A DNA stretch of 64,000 nt from Capitulum mitella (lineage: Eukaryota > Arthropoda > Thecostraca > Pollicipedomorpha > Pollicipedidae), in NCBI GenBank assembly GCA_030062745.1, contig CP099841.1:3348001-3412000 (forward strand). Direction: 5' to 3'. Below the pieces are notes generated by a model, which was given only the letters and a program-made list of their open reading frames with translations, ran no database searches and was not told where the DNA came from. Below, piece after piece: positions 48,501 through 58,600 of the stretch. Positions within the stretch are counted from its first letter, which is position 1, and every line of letters begins with the position of its first letter. Both the position numbers and the translations under genes were made by a program.

Positions 48501-51371
48501 GGGCATGTCAGACGTAGAGGTCAGTAACGGCTGTGTTTCCAGTCGCCAATCTAAACGCGCGGCTTCGAAATCTCCGCCGATGTCGACAAACGTCCGACAC
48601 TGTGCGGGTCCCGTAAAGCCAGCCACTCCAGCCACTGAGCCAAGTCATCAGCGGCAACACATAAACGAGGAGATGACGCAATGCGGCTTCCAGGAGACGT
48701 AAACGAGAGAGAAAGGGAGGGTAAAGAAGTGATGAAACGACGTCTGACTCCCGGAACCGCCAGTTCATGCCACGTACGAACGGAAGCCAGTTTCTATGAC
48801 GGATTTCTCCTCCAATATTTGAAATCCAGTACGTTTTCTGCCAATGGTTCATCACTTCCCGGGAATCCATCTACCCCTACACCAAACGTGGAGCCTGTGG
48901 CCTTTTGTCGAACAGCAGGGTGAGACCAAAGAGAGGCGCGGCGATTAAGGCGCTCTGGTCACGATTTCGGAGGCCACTGTTTCGACAGAGGCCTCGCAGG
49001 CGTTGCCAACACTGACGGGACGACGGACCTGCATGGGCCGGAGCGAGGATTCGGACAGTGTCCGACCCCGTAACTGGCCGAGACATTGACGGTATCGCTG
49101 TCACTGTGTGGCTCGGACAGCCGTCCTAAGCGCACAGTTCGTCAGCTGCCCCCACTGATAGCCACACACTTGTGGCAGAGTAGTACAATAGCACTGCCTG
49201 CAGGCAGCAGGTCTAACACAGCAACCAATGCAATGAAGACAAAAATGTCTCCATCAAAGCAAACTTGAATGGGTCCTCAGAGAAAACAATGTGATGATGC
49301 CACACACAATGCAAGTGTGTCAATGGTCCCACATAATGCAAAACTCAAATTCATACACCAATTACCCTTGCCAAAATGTGATGGCACCACACCAGTGTAA
49401 ACTGCAACACATCACATTTAAAAGCTCATCTGTTTCAAGTAATTTATAATACATTCTAATCATGGCAAAGATTGTGCAATGCAATACAACAATGATGCCA
49501 CTGAAATCCTGATAGCCTGGGCACTGGGCACATTGCTGCAGAACCACAGGAATGGCATTACCACCACTGGCTGACCAGCTGCAGTATTCAAAGGTACAAA
49601 GGAATTGCAAAAAAAATCATTACTTTGCCCTATCCCCACTGACTGACCATACATCTCTTAGTAGTCAATGACATCAGGTTGTATCAATAACACTAAACAA
49701 AAGATCATCAACATGGTTAGATAAAGGAAGAAACCAAAGAGAAAACAAACAATGGTGATCACCAGGTTATGTAAGCATAACAGCTTACATGATCACATAA
49801 TGGCTGATAACATAATGAATTGATATTGATAACATACCAAAGATATAGAACAATGAAGACCAAAATGTGGTTATGTGAGTTCAAAGGACAGCCATAAAGC
49901 TAGTGCCTTCAGTGAGATATCTGCCATATGAAGAACACCTGAAGAAATTGAACCTTCCAAGCATGTTGCACCAATGTGCAAGAGGATATGACCCTAGTAT
50001 ATCAGGTACTGACAGGAAAATTCAAAGGGGATTTCTCATGCTCTCTGACTATGGCTCCTGAGCAGCAATGTACTAAAGGACACCCTCCTAAAACAATAAA
50101 AACCACAAACAAACAGGCACCCAAGACAGCTGTATTTCTCAACAAGACTGATCAATTCTTGGAGGAACAGTCTCCCTAGACATTTTGTTTCAGCACAAAC
50201 AGTCTCATCCTTCAAATAAAAACTGGTTGAACACTGGGCAAGCAAGAAGTAACTGATGAGATTGAAGTCAAGACAGCAACAAGACCAGAGCTGCAAGGGA
50301 TTCTAAGGGAATAAACTGAGTGAGAGCACATAGACTCATGATGAGCCTTAATGTCCTATACCAGTTATTATATTATCGTATCATATTATATTTTGTCATA
50401 GGTTTCACAGCTGCCAAGCATTGTAGCACATACTGTCATAAACACAGAAGAGATGATATTAAATCATATTATGGTGCTGTCATAGGCATCGGAATCAACA
50501 AGCATTGTAGCATGTACTGTCATAAGTGAATAAGTGATCAAGCTACTATGCATACAGGAATACTGATAAGCTCCACAGTATCATCATATGCACAGTAGCA
50601 CTGCTGTGCATGCAGGAGTGCTCCTGTAGACATACTGATATTGCTTGTCATAAGAGGGCTGCTCCAAGGTTTGCCACAGGCCTAGGAGCACTGCTGTATT
50701 TGTAGATGCACAGGCACAGAAGTGGTCATGTTGGACCACACTAAGTTGGGTTGAATCTGATCACATTAAATTTGGTTAAGTTTGGCAAAACGGTGTTATA
50801 TTTATTGCATTACTCCTTCTGATCAAAAGTTGTGCCAATAATACAATAAGATGTCACAGTCAGACATTAAGAACACTGCTCATTTTCAGATACACCTGCC
50901 AACCAAAATTTAACATAAACAAAATGTTCCTGTCATTCCTACTGAAGTTTCTCACAAATATTACACTTTGATGCTGATGCACAACAGAAACAATTCATAT
51001 CAGTTTTGTGCAGCAAATTTCACATTTTCTCCAACTCCTTTGGCTTGGACATGGAATAAATTCAAAAAAGCACAACATTTTAAAAATATTTTCATGGTAC
51101 TTCAGCATTCATTACAAAACACACTATCACATAAATATCTGTATATATACATATACCATTGTACTACATATATTATGCGGATATATGCATTACATATATA
51201 CATATATGAATAAATATATCAGTAATGGTCCTAACAATGCTCCATTGTAATAAGATCCTTCTCCACATACGTCAGAACGCAAAACAGCATTCCTTTCTTA
51301 CTCGCCTTAATGATAAGTTCGACCTCGGGAACGCTTCCGTTTTCATTTTCATTCGTCTGATCATCAGCCAT
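33515..51371 (-). CDS. chloride intracellular channel (CLIC) protein, complete, six exons
   Basis: Joined exons are 51371-51306, 45325-45183, 42505-42343, 38734-38560, 37663-37524 and 33595-33515: 768 bases, 255 residues plus stop, close to the size of insect Clic. CLIC proteins have a glutathione-S-transferase omega-like fold and move between soluble and membrane forms; metazoan members act in redox, vesicle and tube-forming processes. Residues 1-20 are an acidic leader (MADDQTNENENG). Residues about 17-115 form the thioredoxin-like N-domain, with a CLFC redox site at 34-37 and the putative membrane segment just after it. Residues about 125-255 are the all-helical C-domain, with GDTLCCFDCELMPKLQHIRV at 162-181 and SCPADQDIINHY near 213-224. 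Phases run 0, 2, 0, 1, 0. Introns 1 and 5 need GC donors. The gene is divergent from DENND4. Intron content is GC- and repeat-rich. Confidence 0.96.
34735..35125 (+). repeat. dispersed repeat, copy B (in CLIC intron 5)
   Basis: Partner of 19515-19840 in the opposite orientation, with an extra stretch of GTCAGTC/GGTCCGTC simple sequence around 34806-34836. It lies inside the last CLIC intron. A frame of about 145 codons crosses it but carries no known domain. Confidence 0.8.
37524..37663 (-). CDS. CLIC exon 5 (residues 183-229)
   Basis: Acceptor GTTTCAG|GC. Encodes KFFQDFEIP through HHMYLLDAFTQSCPADQDI to HYKLQQ. Ends in phase 0 at CAG|GCGAGTGAC, again a GC donor. A GT donor one codon later would be phase 1 and break the frame. 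Confidence 0.95.
38560..38734 (-). CDS. CLIC exon 4 (residues 125-183)
   Basis: Acceptor CTGCCCCCAG|AAA, donor GCCG|GTATGG, phase 1 out. Encodes the start of the helical C-domain with the family-diagnostic GDTLCCFDCELMPKLQ. A palindrome array lies only 32 bases upstream of its 5' end in the intron. Confidence 0.96.
38766..38890. repeat. array of palindromes in CLIC intron 3 beside the exon 4 acceptor
   Basis: At least four near-perfect palindromes built on AAATCACCA(C/G)TGGTGATTT. The outer two have CACACAAAT...ATTTGTGTG flanks (38767-38795 and about 38861-38889). One inner unit has GGCCAAAT...ATTTGGCC flanks (38795-38821). A partial unit, CACTGGTGATT, and another full one lie between. The whole block is itself roughly symmetric. 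In CLIC pre-mRNA these hairpins would fall directly upstream of the polypyrimidine tract of intron 3. It may be a small MITE-like insertion with internal amplification. Confidence 0.9.
39577..39775. repeat. CCGGACCGTCCGGACC-rich low-complexity tract
   Basis: About 200 bases dominated by CCGGACCG(T/A/C) words at 10-15 base spacing in CLIC intron 3. A decayed simple repeat, partly self-complementary. Confidence 0.75.
42343..42505 (-). CDS. CLIC exon 3 (residues 70-124)
   Basis: Acceptor GCGCAG|G, donor AGT|GTGAGTG, phase 0 out. Encodes the end of the thioredoxin-like domain including the cis-proline region TQPPILVDNG and the helix NEKIERHIMKNVPGG. Confidence 0.95.
44339..44365. repeat. (GGC)n trinucleotide run
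   Basis: Nine GGC units in CLIC intron 2 inside a CpG-dense block (about 44.1-44.7 kb). Confidence 0.9.
45183..45325 (-). CDS. CLIC exon 2 (residues 23-70)
   Basis: Acceptor CCCGGCAG|GCT, donor TTCCG|GTGAGAG, phase 2 out. Encodes ASTIDGRRKGACLFCQ, the CLFC site and the amphipathic stretch used for membrane insertion in CLIC proteins, ending KPPPDF. Confidence 0.95.
47241..47260. repeat. (GTCAC)4 pentanucleotide run
   Basis: Four exact GTCAC units in CLIC intron 1, within a CpG-dense stretch. Confidence 0.9.
49142..51176. other. CpG desert in the first part of CLIC intron 1
   Basis: Reading line by line I find no CG dinucleotide from 49142 to 50376, and only about three from there to 51176. 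Sequence on the other side of 49140 is CpG-rich. TG and CA are frequent, which is the footprint of deaminated methyl-cytosine. The desert is the part of CLIC intron 1 nearest the start codon. Confidence 0.8.
51306..51371 (-). CDS. CLIC exon 1 (residues 1-22)
   Basis: ATG at 51371 opens an acidic leader ending in VPEVELIIK, the expected entry into the first beta strand. No upstream in-frame coding is required. The exon ends in phase 0 at AAG|GCGAGTAAG, a GC donor with otherwise consensus positions. The nearest GT (one codon later, phase 1) would break the frame into exon 2. Confidence 0.93.
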
Positions 51372-52631
51372 TTTGAGGACGGCTTAATTCGTTGAAATTA
51401 CCGGTCCACGTATCAAATCGAGCCAATAATTGACCTCCCTCACGACGTATGCCACGCAAGAATCCAACTAACCGCCGCGCCCTGCGTCACCAAACAGCCA
51501 ACCAATTCGCGCCAATACTAGTCACTTTTGCCGTTGTGAACATTTTACTTGACCTTGAAAGGATGTCAGCTGATTCTGGGTCTACCAGAGAACTAGGTAG
51601 GTGTTTATAGAATATGGAAGGGCAATCAAATGAGATATATTCAGTTTGCTTCGTTTAAACTGGTAGCTCTTCTATCCTGTACGCTTGTTTATACTTTTAA
51701 GCGCGTTTCTTTGCTAACAAATTTTTCATCTCATTAAAATTTATAACATTTCTGCGAGCTCTTGTGCTTTCCAAATAACCTGTACATTCGTAATTTGTAT
51801 GGCTATATTCCAGTAACGGAGAAACTTCTGTAGAAATGAAAGGGATTCGGATTTTTAGTTTGTTTCTTTCCAGGCACTGTTATAGGGCTTTTGTTTCATG
51901 CTACCCCAAATTTGGGTGAAAGGGAAAAGGAAACGTGATTTTTACCTCGTTACTTTCCATGAACCGCGATAGGGCTTACTTTAAATGTTGCGCAAAGTAG
52001 GGAGCAATAGGGCAGCTGCCCACTTGCTTCCCTCCCGGTTCCTACGCTCCTGCTTTATTTTATTTTGAATATATTCAGCATGTTTCAAAAGATGCCTTTA
52101 ACTATCTGCCATTTACGGTTTGCATAACTGTGTACAAATTCTGAGCAAAAGCCAAAAAAAGGAAATGTTTCTTTTAATCATTACATCAAAAAGCATTGCA
52201 TTAGTCTATTATTTCTGGAGTTTTGTACTAGCAGTGGAATTCCTACTCGAATCAGCTGAGCTGTGCCTGACCTACGAGCTTGCTACGAGGCATCTGCTTG
52301 ACGCAAGGCGAGGTGCGTGTTGTCTCATACTCACTGCGAGTGTGTTCCCGTGCGTCCGAAGCAGGTAAGATGGGAAGGTTGTGTAGGTCGGTACGAGGGA
52401 TAGAATATTTGTTAATGCGATAGAACAGGACGTTAGATTTGGAGTAGATCTGGTTTTGATTAGACACGAGTTGACTCTGCATAATGGTTACCCCATGTGG
52501 GCACAAGCGGCCTTCGACTGGGTTACGGTCGTAGCCATTCCAGCTTGGTTCCCATTAGGACAGGGTGAATTATAGGCTCCTTTGTTCTAACTGGCTCGTT
52601 TTTAGATCCCTCTTGGTTACTCAAGTGTACG
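51372..52631. promoter_or_regulatory. CpG-retaining upstream region between CLIC and DENND4, candidate shared promoter
   Basis: The only CpG-normal stretch between two CpG deserts, lying just 5' of the CLIC ATG and upstream of DENND4. It would hold the CLIC 5' UTR and probably the DENND4 start site. A strong donor, GAAGCAG|GTAAGATG (exon end 52364), on the plus strand is a plausible end for a non-coding DENND4 first exon. I see no convincing TATA box. Start sites are not determined by the sequence alone. Confidence 0.5.
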
Positions 52632-55362
52632 TAGGTGTCTTTTCATATCTTCAGACACCAAGGATTTGTATAGTTGGACAGTGCATGCAGTAGTATTTCA
52701 GACAAAATATTGAAAAACAGGGTAGCAGAAACTGGTATTGGCAGGGCATTATATTTTGTGATACAGATGCAATTTATTAAGTTTCAGATTTGGAAGAAAA
52801 AAGACTGTGTGTGGTTTGCACATCATCCTGTTCCAAGAAACATCAACATTTAGCAGAGCATCTGTTATTTAATGCTTTTGTGGTTTCCATGTAGCATTGA
52901 CAAATTACCACATCAAAGACACTCAAATAACTTGTGCTTGAGCTTCAGGTTTGCTTTTGTTTGGTGGCCCATACCAATCCAAACTGCTGTTGTGAAAGCA
53001 GATGTAAAGTAAAGACTGCATGAAACTTCTTTCTTGAGCATATAGTTTGTGCAAATTAGGGTAGGGACCAAAACTGGAAACCAGATGCAACTTTGGTAGG
53101 GTCTGTATCCCCAAATTTTCATAGATCTAAATGTGAAATGCCAGGAAAGAATTTGTTTGAAATCTGATGCTGACTTCACACTAATTTTTGGAAATATTCA
53201 GTCATGGTTGAGATGCAAATGACAAAAAATCAGTTAGCTTAGTATGAGCCCACAGGTCTCAAGGATTGTACATGTTGACATGGCCAATGCTGGTCCATTC
53301 TGATCTTTTGATGCATTTATTTTTCAGTCATTGTTAACCATTTATTAGTATATATGGTTTATTTATTATTAGCCATTGATCTGCAGGATTTGTCTCATAG
53401 CAGAAAGTCATTTGTCAATGTATTCACAGCACAAGAATTGTGTGCATTGCTTGTGCACAGTAAGCACTAGTTCTGCAGATAATGGGATGCTGGACATTTA
53501 TCTTTATATTTTGTAAGCATCTTATCTTTGTTTTGTGTGTATGTGCTCAACTTAACAAACTGATTTGCTTCTAACTCTGAGTCTGCCTCACTATGCTGGC
53601 TGCCTTTTATCCTACCTATAGATGAATGCTCTAGTTTTTTTCCATTAGTTGTAATGCTTGGATGTTAAAAATGTTTGATACTTGGTAGTCATGTTAGCAG
53701 TAGCAGTCTCAGCTTGTGTTCAGAGTAAGTTTGTGTTCTTTCAGGTTTCTTCTGTTCATTGAATGTCCAGGCATTTTGAATGGAACTATGCTATGTACAT
53801 GACAACTTTGGTTTCAGTGCTTTAAAACAGCACTTTCCAGAACAAATGTGGAAAGGGAGAAAATGGCCCTTTAAAGGGCACTATGCATGGTGATTTTCAT
53901 TAAAGCTAGACCATTTTCTGTTTGAATTTCTATGTGGTTTGCAAGGAAGAATACAAAATACACATGTATAGCACTAGAGCATGAGTCTGATTATGGCCAT
54001 GCTTGTTCTTCCAGAATGATGTTGATGTTGTAATAGCATTCTTGATGCTACTCTTAATAAAGCCAAAAGGAAGTTTGGTAGTTATATGTGCCTTGAGGCA
54101 TGGAGACATTTGAAAAAAAATCAGGCAGAATCCCTCTGAGATTGACCATAATTTCAACCATCCACTTCAAGTATTGGAATGACAAAAGGGAGTGTTGAAT
54201 AGAAAGCAGAAGGCTGTATAGCTAATAGATTACATAATTCAGCTGCATGTCATTCAGTGTTCATTGCCATCATGTGGTATCCATATTGTTCTCATGTTGT
54301 TTGTATTACTCATGTTCTGATGTCCAAAGCACACTTGAAAGGGAAATGATTCTTGAAAAGCTCACCAGATCCTGCTTAAATCTTGCTGTGCTTCTAGACT
54401 CACTAAAAGTATCAGTCACTGTTCATAGTAACCATATTGTCATTTTTTGACATGACTTGTTGGGCATCAAGCCTGCCACAAAAACATAACTGTGTTGAAT
54501 GTATTGTTGACCATACAGCCAGGTGGAGCACCTTGCAGGAGGAGCAGTGGGAGCAATTGCCATCAAGCTTGATGAAAAATTTAGTGGCACATCCTAATGG
54601 TGATTTAGGAAAAAAATAGATTCAGGAGTGCTGTTTCCCCTGACTGGCCTCAGTGCTAAATGCTGCCTCTGCCAGCAGACATTGGCACTTGTAGTTTAAG
54701 TGTTGTGTGAAAAGAACCAAATCTAAATGATACAAAATGATCAGTGGTGAATGTCAAACTTCTGAGTAAAGCAGCCATCCTTGTGCTATCTCCCATCCGC
54801 TGACTCTGTCACTGCTGCACATGAGAGACTAGGTGCTGGTCAGTCTTTTATCACAGTACTAAAAGTATACCTGAATGTGTACCAGCATTTGGCATTATAG
54901 CATAAATTAACCAGAAATATCAAAAATATTTTCCAGCAGGGCTGATAAAACAAAAAAAAGTAAGGAATGATGATTTTCATTGAGCCTTTGAGAAAAGCAG
55001 TATGACTTTAATGAGACAGTGAGAGTGTGAGTGAAAATGGCAGGACATGAGTAAAAATTGGCTAACTAATAATTATTGTCCCTCATGAAAACCTGGACCA
55101 GCAGCAGTGGCTATTAAGGGGTCTGATCTTGTACCCAAGCGAGCTGAAGCATGCTTCATTTTTATCTTTTTTACTAAGTCATATGACACTAAAGGGTTTT
55201 CTGTGAGCAGTCTGTGCCACATACATCACATGAGTAACCAACCTGCTGATCATCTGAACATGCTGCCACAGCCTAAGGCTTGAAGTTGCAATGCTGATAG
55301 TTGGGAAAGGGAGTTCTTGATGATGGCTACACAAACATACTACCATGTTATTCAACTTCCAG
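52632..55362. other. CpG desert upstream of the DENND4 start exon, probable 5' UTR intron
   Basis: No CG from 52632 to 54797, then just one more (about 55140) before the exon. Composition is AT-richer with many TG/CA steps. If DENND4 has a non-coding exon ending at 52364, this stretch is its first intron, ending at the acceptor TTCAACTTCCAG (55351-55362). No coding frame recognised inside. Confidence 0.7.
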
Positions 55363-55375
55363 GGTGCTTGCTGTT

Positions 55376-55390
55376 ATGGAGCAGCCCTGA
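55376..55390 (+). promoter_or_regulatory. minimal upstream ORF in the DENND4 leader
   Basis: ATG-GAG-CAG-CCC-TGA sits 31 bases before the main ATG, inside the exon that begins after the acceptor at 55362. Such a short uORF could lower translation of the main frame. The effect is inference. Confidence 0.45.
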
Positions 55391-55421
55391 TCAACGGTCA
55401 GCGAGCGCGTGAAGAGCCGCC

Positions 55422-55626
55422 ATGGAGTCCCAGACGGACAGGCAGGTGGCCGACTACTTCGTCCACTGCGGCCTGCCCGACAAGCTGGAGGAGCTGGACG
55501 CCCCGCTCGAGGACTTCCCGATGAAGCCGTCTCACAACTATGCTCCGATCACGGACGTGACCGTCATCTTCCCCGCCGAGGAGCCCGTGCCGGCCGGCTT
55601 CCGGTGCATCGAGAAGACGCCCACTG
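55422..55626 (+). CDS. DENND4 coding exon 1 (residues 1-69)
   Basis: ATG at 55422 follows an acceptor-led leader (exon start 55363). Encodes [19 protein letters not shown] and the first MABP strand [14 protein letters not shown]. Donor ACTG|GTGAGTC, phase 1. The intron that follows carries a 19-base direct repeat (ACCAGCCGAGAGACACGG at about 55653 and 55722). Confidence 0.95.
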
Positions 55627-58600
55627 GTGAGTCTGTCGACCTGGGCGCGGCCACCAGCCGAGAGACACGGGCGCCGAATGACCCTGCAGTCGGTGCGCCC
55701 CTAAGCCCCAATAACCAACCAACCAGCCGAGAGACACGGTCGCTGTGGGGCAGTCTTTCCACCGGAGTCGCTTTCTCGGCCTAGCTTTGAAGTAAAATCT
55801 TTTTCGTCTATTTTTGTGGTACATGTGATTCAAGTACGTGTTGTTTGGAAGCTGTACCGCAGTATTTTTATGTTGATTTTTTTGTTTATTTATTTAACTC
55901 TTCGTCTGATGCATGTCTCTCCGTGACGCCGGCCATCCCCCAAATCCGCGCCCAGCCTCTCGTAATTTCGGCGTGCCGATAGCGCCCGCCTGAGACGCCG
56001 CCGCCGTCCGCAGGCCTGTCGGCGGACCTGAACCACGGCAGCCTGCGCAGCCCCGAGGTGCTGCTCTGCTACAAACGGGGCTGGGACAAGCCGCCGCTGG
56101 TCGACATCGGGTGAGTGGGGCGCGGCCGAGGCGGCTCGGCGCCGGTCGGCGGCAGCCGTTCCGCCGCGATAATCAACATCCGGGGCGTCTGTCAGTGCCG
56201 CGGCCGCTTTTTCCGCGTCCGTGACGTGTTTTGAGTCATCTGATTAACCCGGGGAGGAGGCGTCAGACGACCAGATTTCCTTCGTCGTGGTACTCCGTAA
56301 CCATACGGGGTAGTGCCGTCAGTTTTTTCAGTTTACCTCTTTAACAGCAGTTAGACACATGATGGAAAAGGTCAGGGTCATCCAAGGTCGGATCGAAAAT
56401 GACATAACGTCTATCGTGTTTTCGTATTTAGGGTTTTTTCTAATTTGCTAGTTATTCCCCGTTAGTCTCGTGACGTCTTACCCTTCGAAATAGCCAACAG
56501 TATGCAGCATGTGCTCTGTCATAAGAGGTCTTTGTAGAAACACTCCAGCACACACACACTGTCATGTGGAAGGTTAATTTAATTGCACTTTGTCAAAGTG
56601 AATACACATTTATGCCACACAGCCAGTTGTGACAGTCATTTGAAGATTTTTCTGGCGCATACACGAATATTGAATATGGACGTTTTGTAGAGTTTTGTAG
56701 TTTGTGTATGGAATGTAATTCTTTGATTAGGCGCTCTGTTAACCTGACATATTTTACTTCTGAGTATCACATAAGCTAGTGTGACTTGTGCCACCATTTC
56801 ATCAGGTAAATGTGTATTGGTATCTCATGCATACGTTTGAAAGTTTTCCGGCCTTGAGATATTTTGCGGACATGTGCTGAGATCCCAGTAGATTGCAGGT
56901 TACCTTCGTTTTGTGTCGGATTCTAAGCCGACCAGGTTGGGTGTTCCATCGCCTTGGCAGTGCTTTGCCCTTGATGGGCACCACCTTTCCGAGGTGACGC
57001 AGTGACCTGCCCAGGTCAACGGGGGTTAAATACGACAAGGGGATAGCATGTATTCGATCAGGACACAGGTGGATATCTGGATACCTTTAATCTTTCGTTT
57101 GTACAAAAATAGCGGCATTCTCCCTAGTGGTCATGTGTCGGCTATTGACGTGACCCGTGACCTGATAAATGATATTAAGTTCCAATGTATGACGAAGCCA
57201 GAGTCGTACGATAAAGGGCAATTGGTTGCCGTTTGAATCAGCCGAATCGGTTCATTGTTAGCGGCGTTTTTGAGCAGGGGTGTCCGGCATCCCTCCCCCA
57301 TCCTGTCAATCCCATCAAGAAAAGGTGGTGACAAACCCCATCACCTGGCGTGTCAATGTCTGCTTACGTGCGGATGATGTCCTACAGTAGCCCTCGCTGC
57401 TTTATGATGGATGCTACTCAGGCGTGCTGTCTGATTTCCTGTGCTGTCCATGTTTTGCGCGTTTGCAATGGTTGCTGGGCATCGGCACCCGCGTCAGAAA
57501 ATCGATTGGCATGACGTCTGAAGGCGAATTGCAACTCTGTTTTGGTGGATTTAATGTGTGGTTTGGGCTGGGCTGCAAGGAAATTGAATAATTGGTAGTG
57601 CGTTGTAGTTTTGAAACAATGGTTTGCTTGCTCACAAAAATTCATTTTGCCCAGAATAATGTAGTGGAAAGTATGTGTGTGATTCAATGACAGTGGACCG
57701 TTTTGTTTTTCACGACAATTTACTTATTGCTGTTATATTCGTGCGCGCTTACAAATGTGTTCACAAACATCCTGGCTGGCCTTGCAACTGATATGCCCTT
57801 GTGGTTCTTGGCTTCCCGTGTTGTTGTCCTCGCATTGGGACAGCTTTTGTTGTGTCGTGAATGATTCACGTGCCCCTTAATTCCGTCCGAATTAGCCTGG
57901 GCCATGTAACAGCTAGCTGTCCAAGCCAAGAACCTTCCTAGCCAGCGAGCGGGATGACGCACACTGCCTTGTTCGCATTCCCCCCCCCCCTTCCCCGGCG
58001 ACCGCGCCGGCCGCTGACGCCCGCACTTTGCCTCTAGGGTGCTGTACGACGGCAAGGAGTACGTCATGCCGGACTCGCAGGTGGTGGAGTTCACGCCGGC
58101 CGGCCGCATCGCCAACGTCAACAACAGCACGGCGCGCACCTACATCACGTACCGGCGCGCCGCCGACTCGTCCCCCTGCAACGAGCTGGTGGTCACCGAC
58201 ATCTGCGTCATCGTGCTCACCAAGGACGAGGTTGGCGGCCGGGTCAGGGTCGGGGGATAGGTCAGCAGCGGGATCAGGAGCGAGGGGTAACAAGAGGTCA
58301 GCGCTCGGATGAAGGGACAGAGTTGTGCAGGTTGGGATAACGGCGTAGATTACGGGGGATGTGGGTGGCGAGGCTGTTGGACTCGTTCACGAAGGACCGG
58401 GTCGGGACGGAGTGCATTTCATGTATCGTGCGAACTGGGTGACGATGCCTGGACGATTCTGGTGCCGGAGAGGTAGGGTTGGGTTACATAACTTATATCC
58501 GCTTTGGACAAAGTGAAGGTGACATTGAGGTTTTCCCTGTTTGGGGATCTTACATGGGACAGGCATCAGGACTTTGCAATCTTGCAGACTACTTGTGAAT

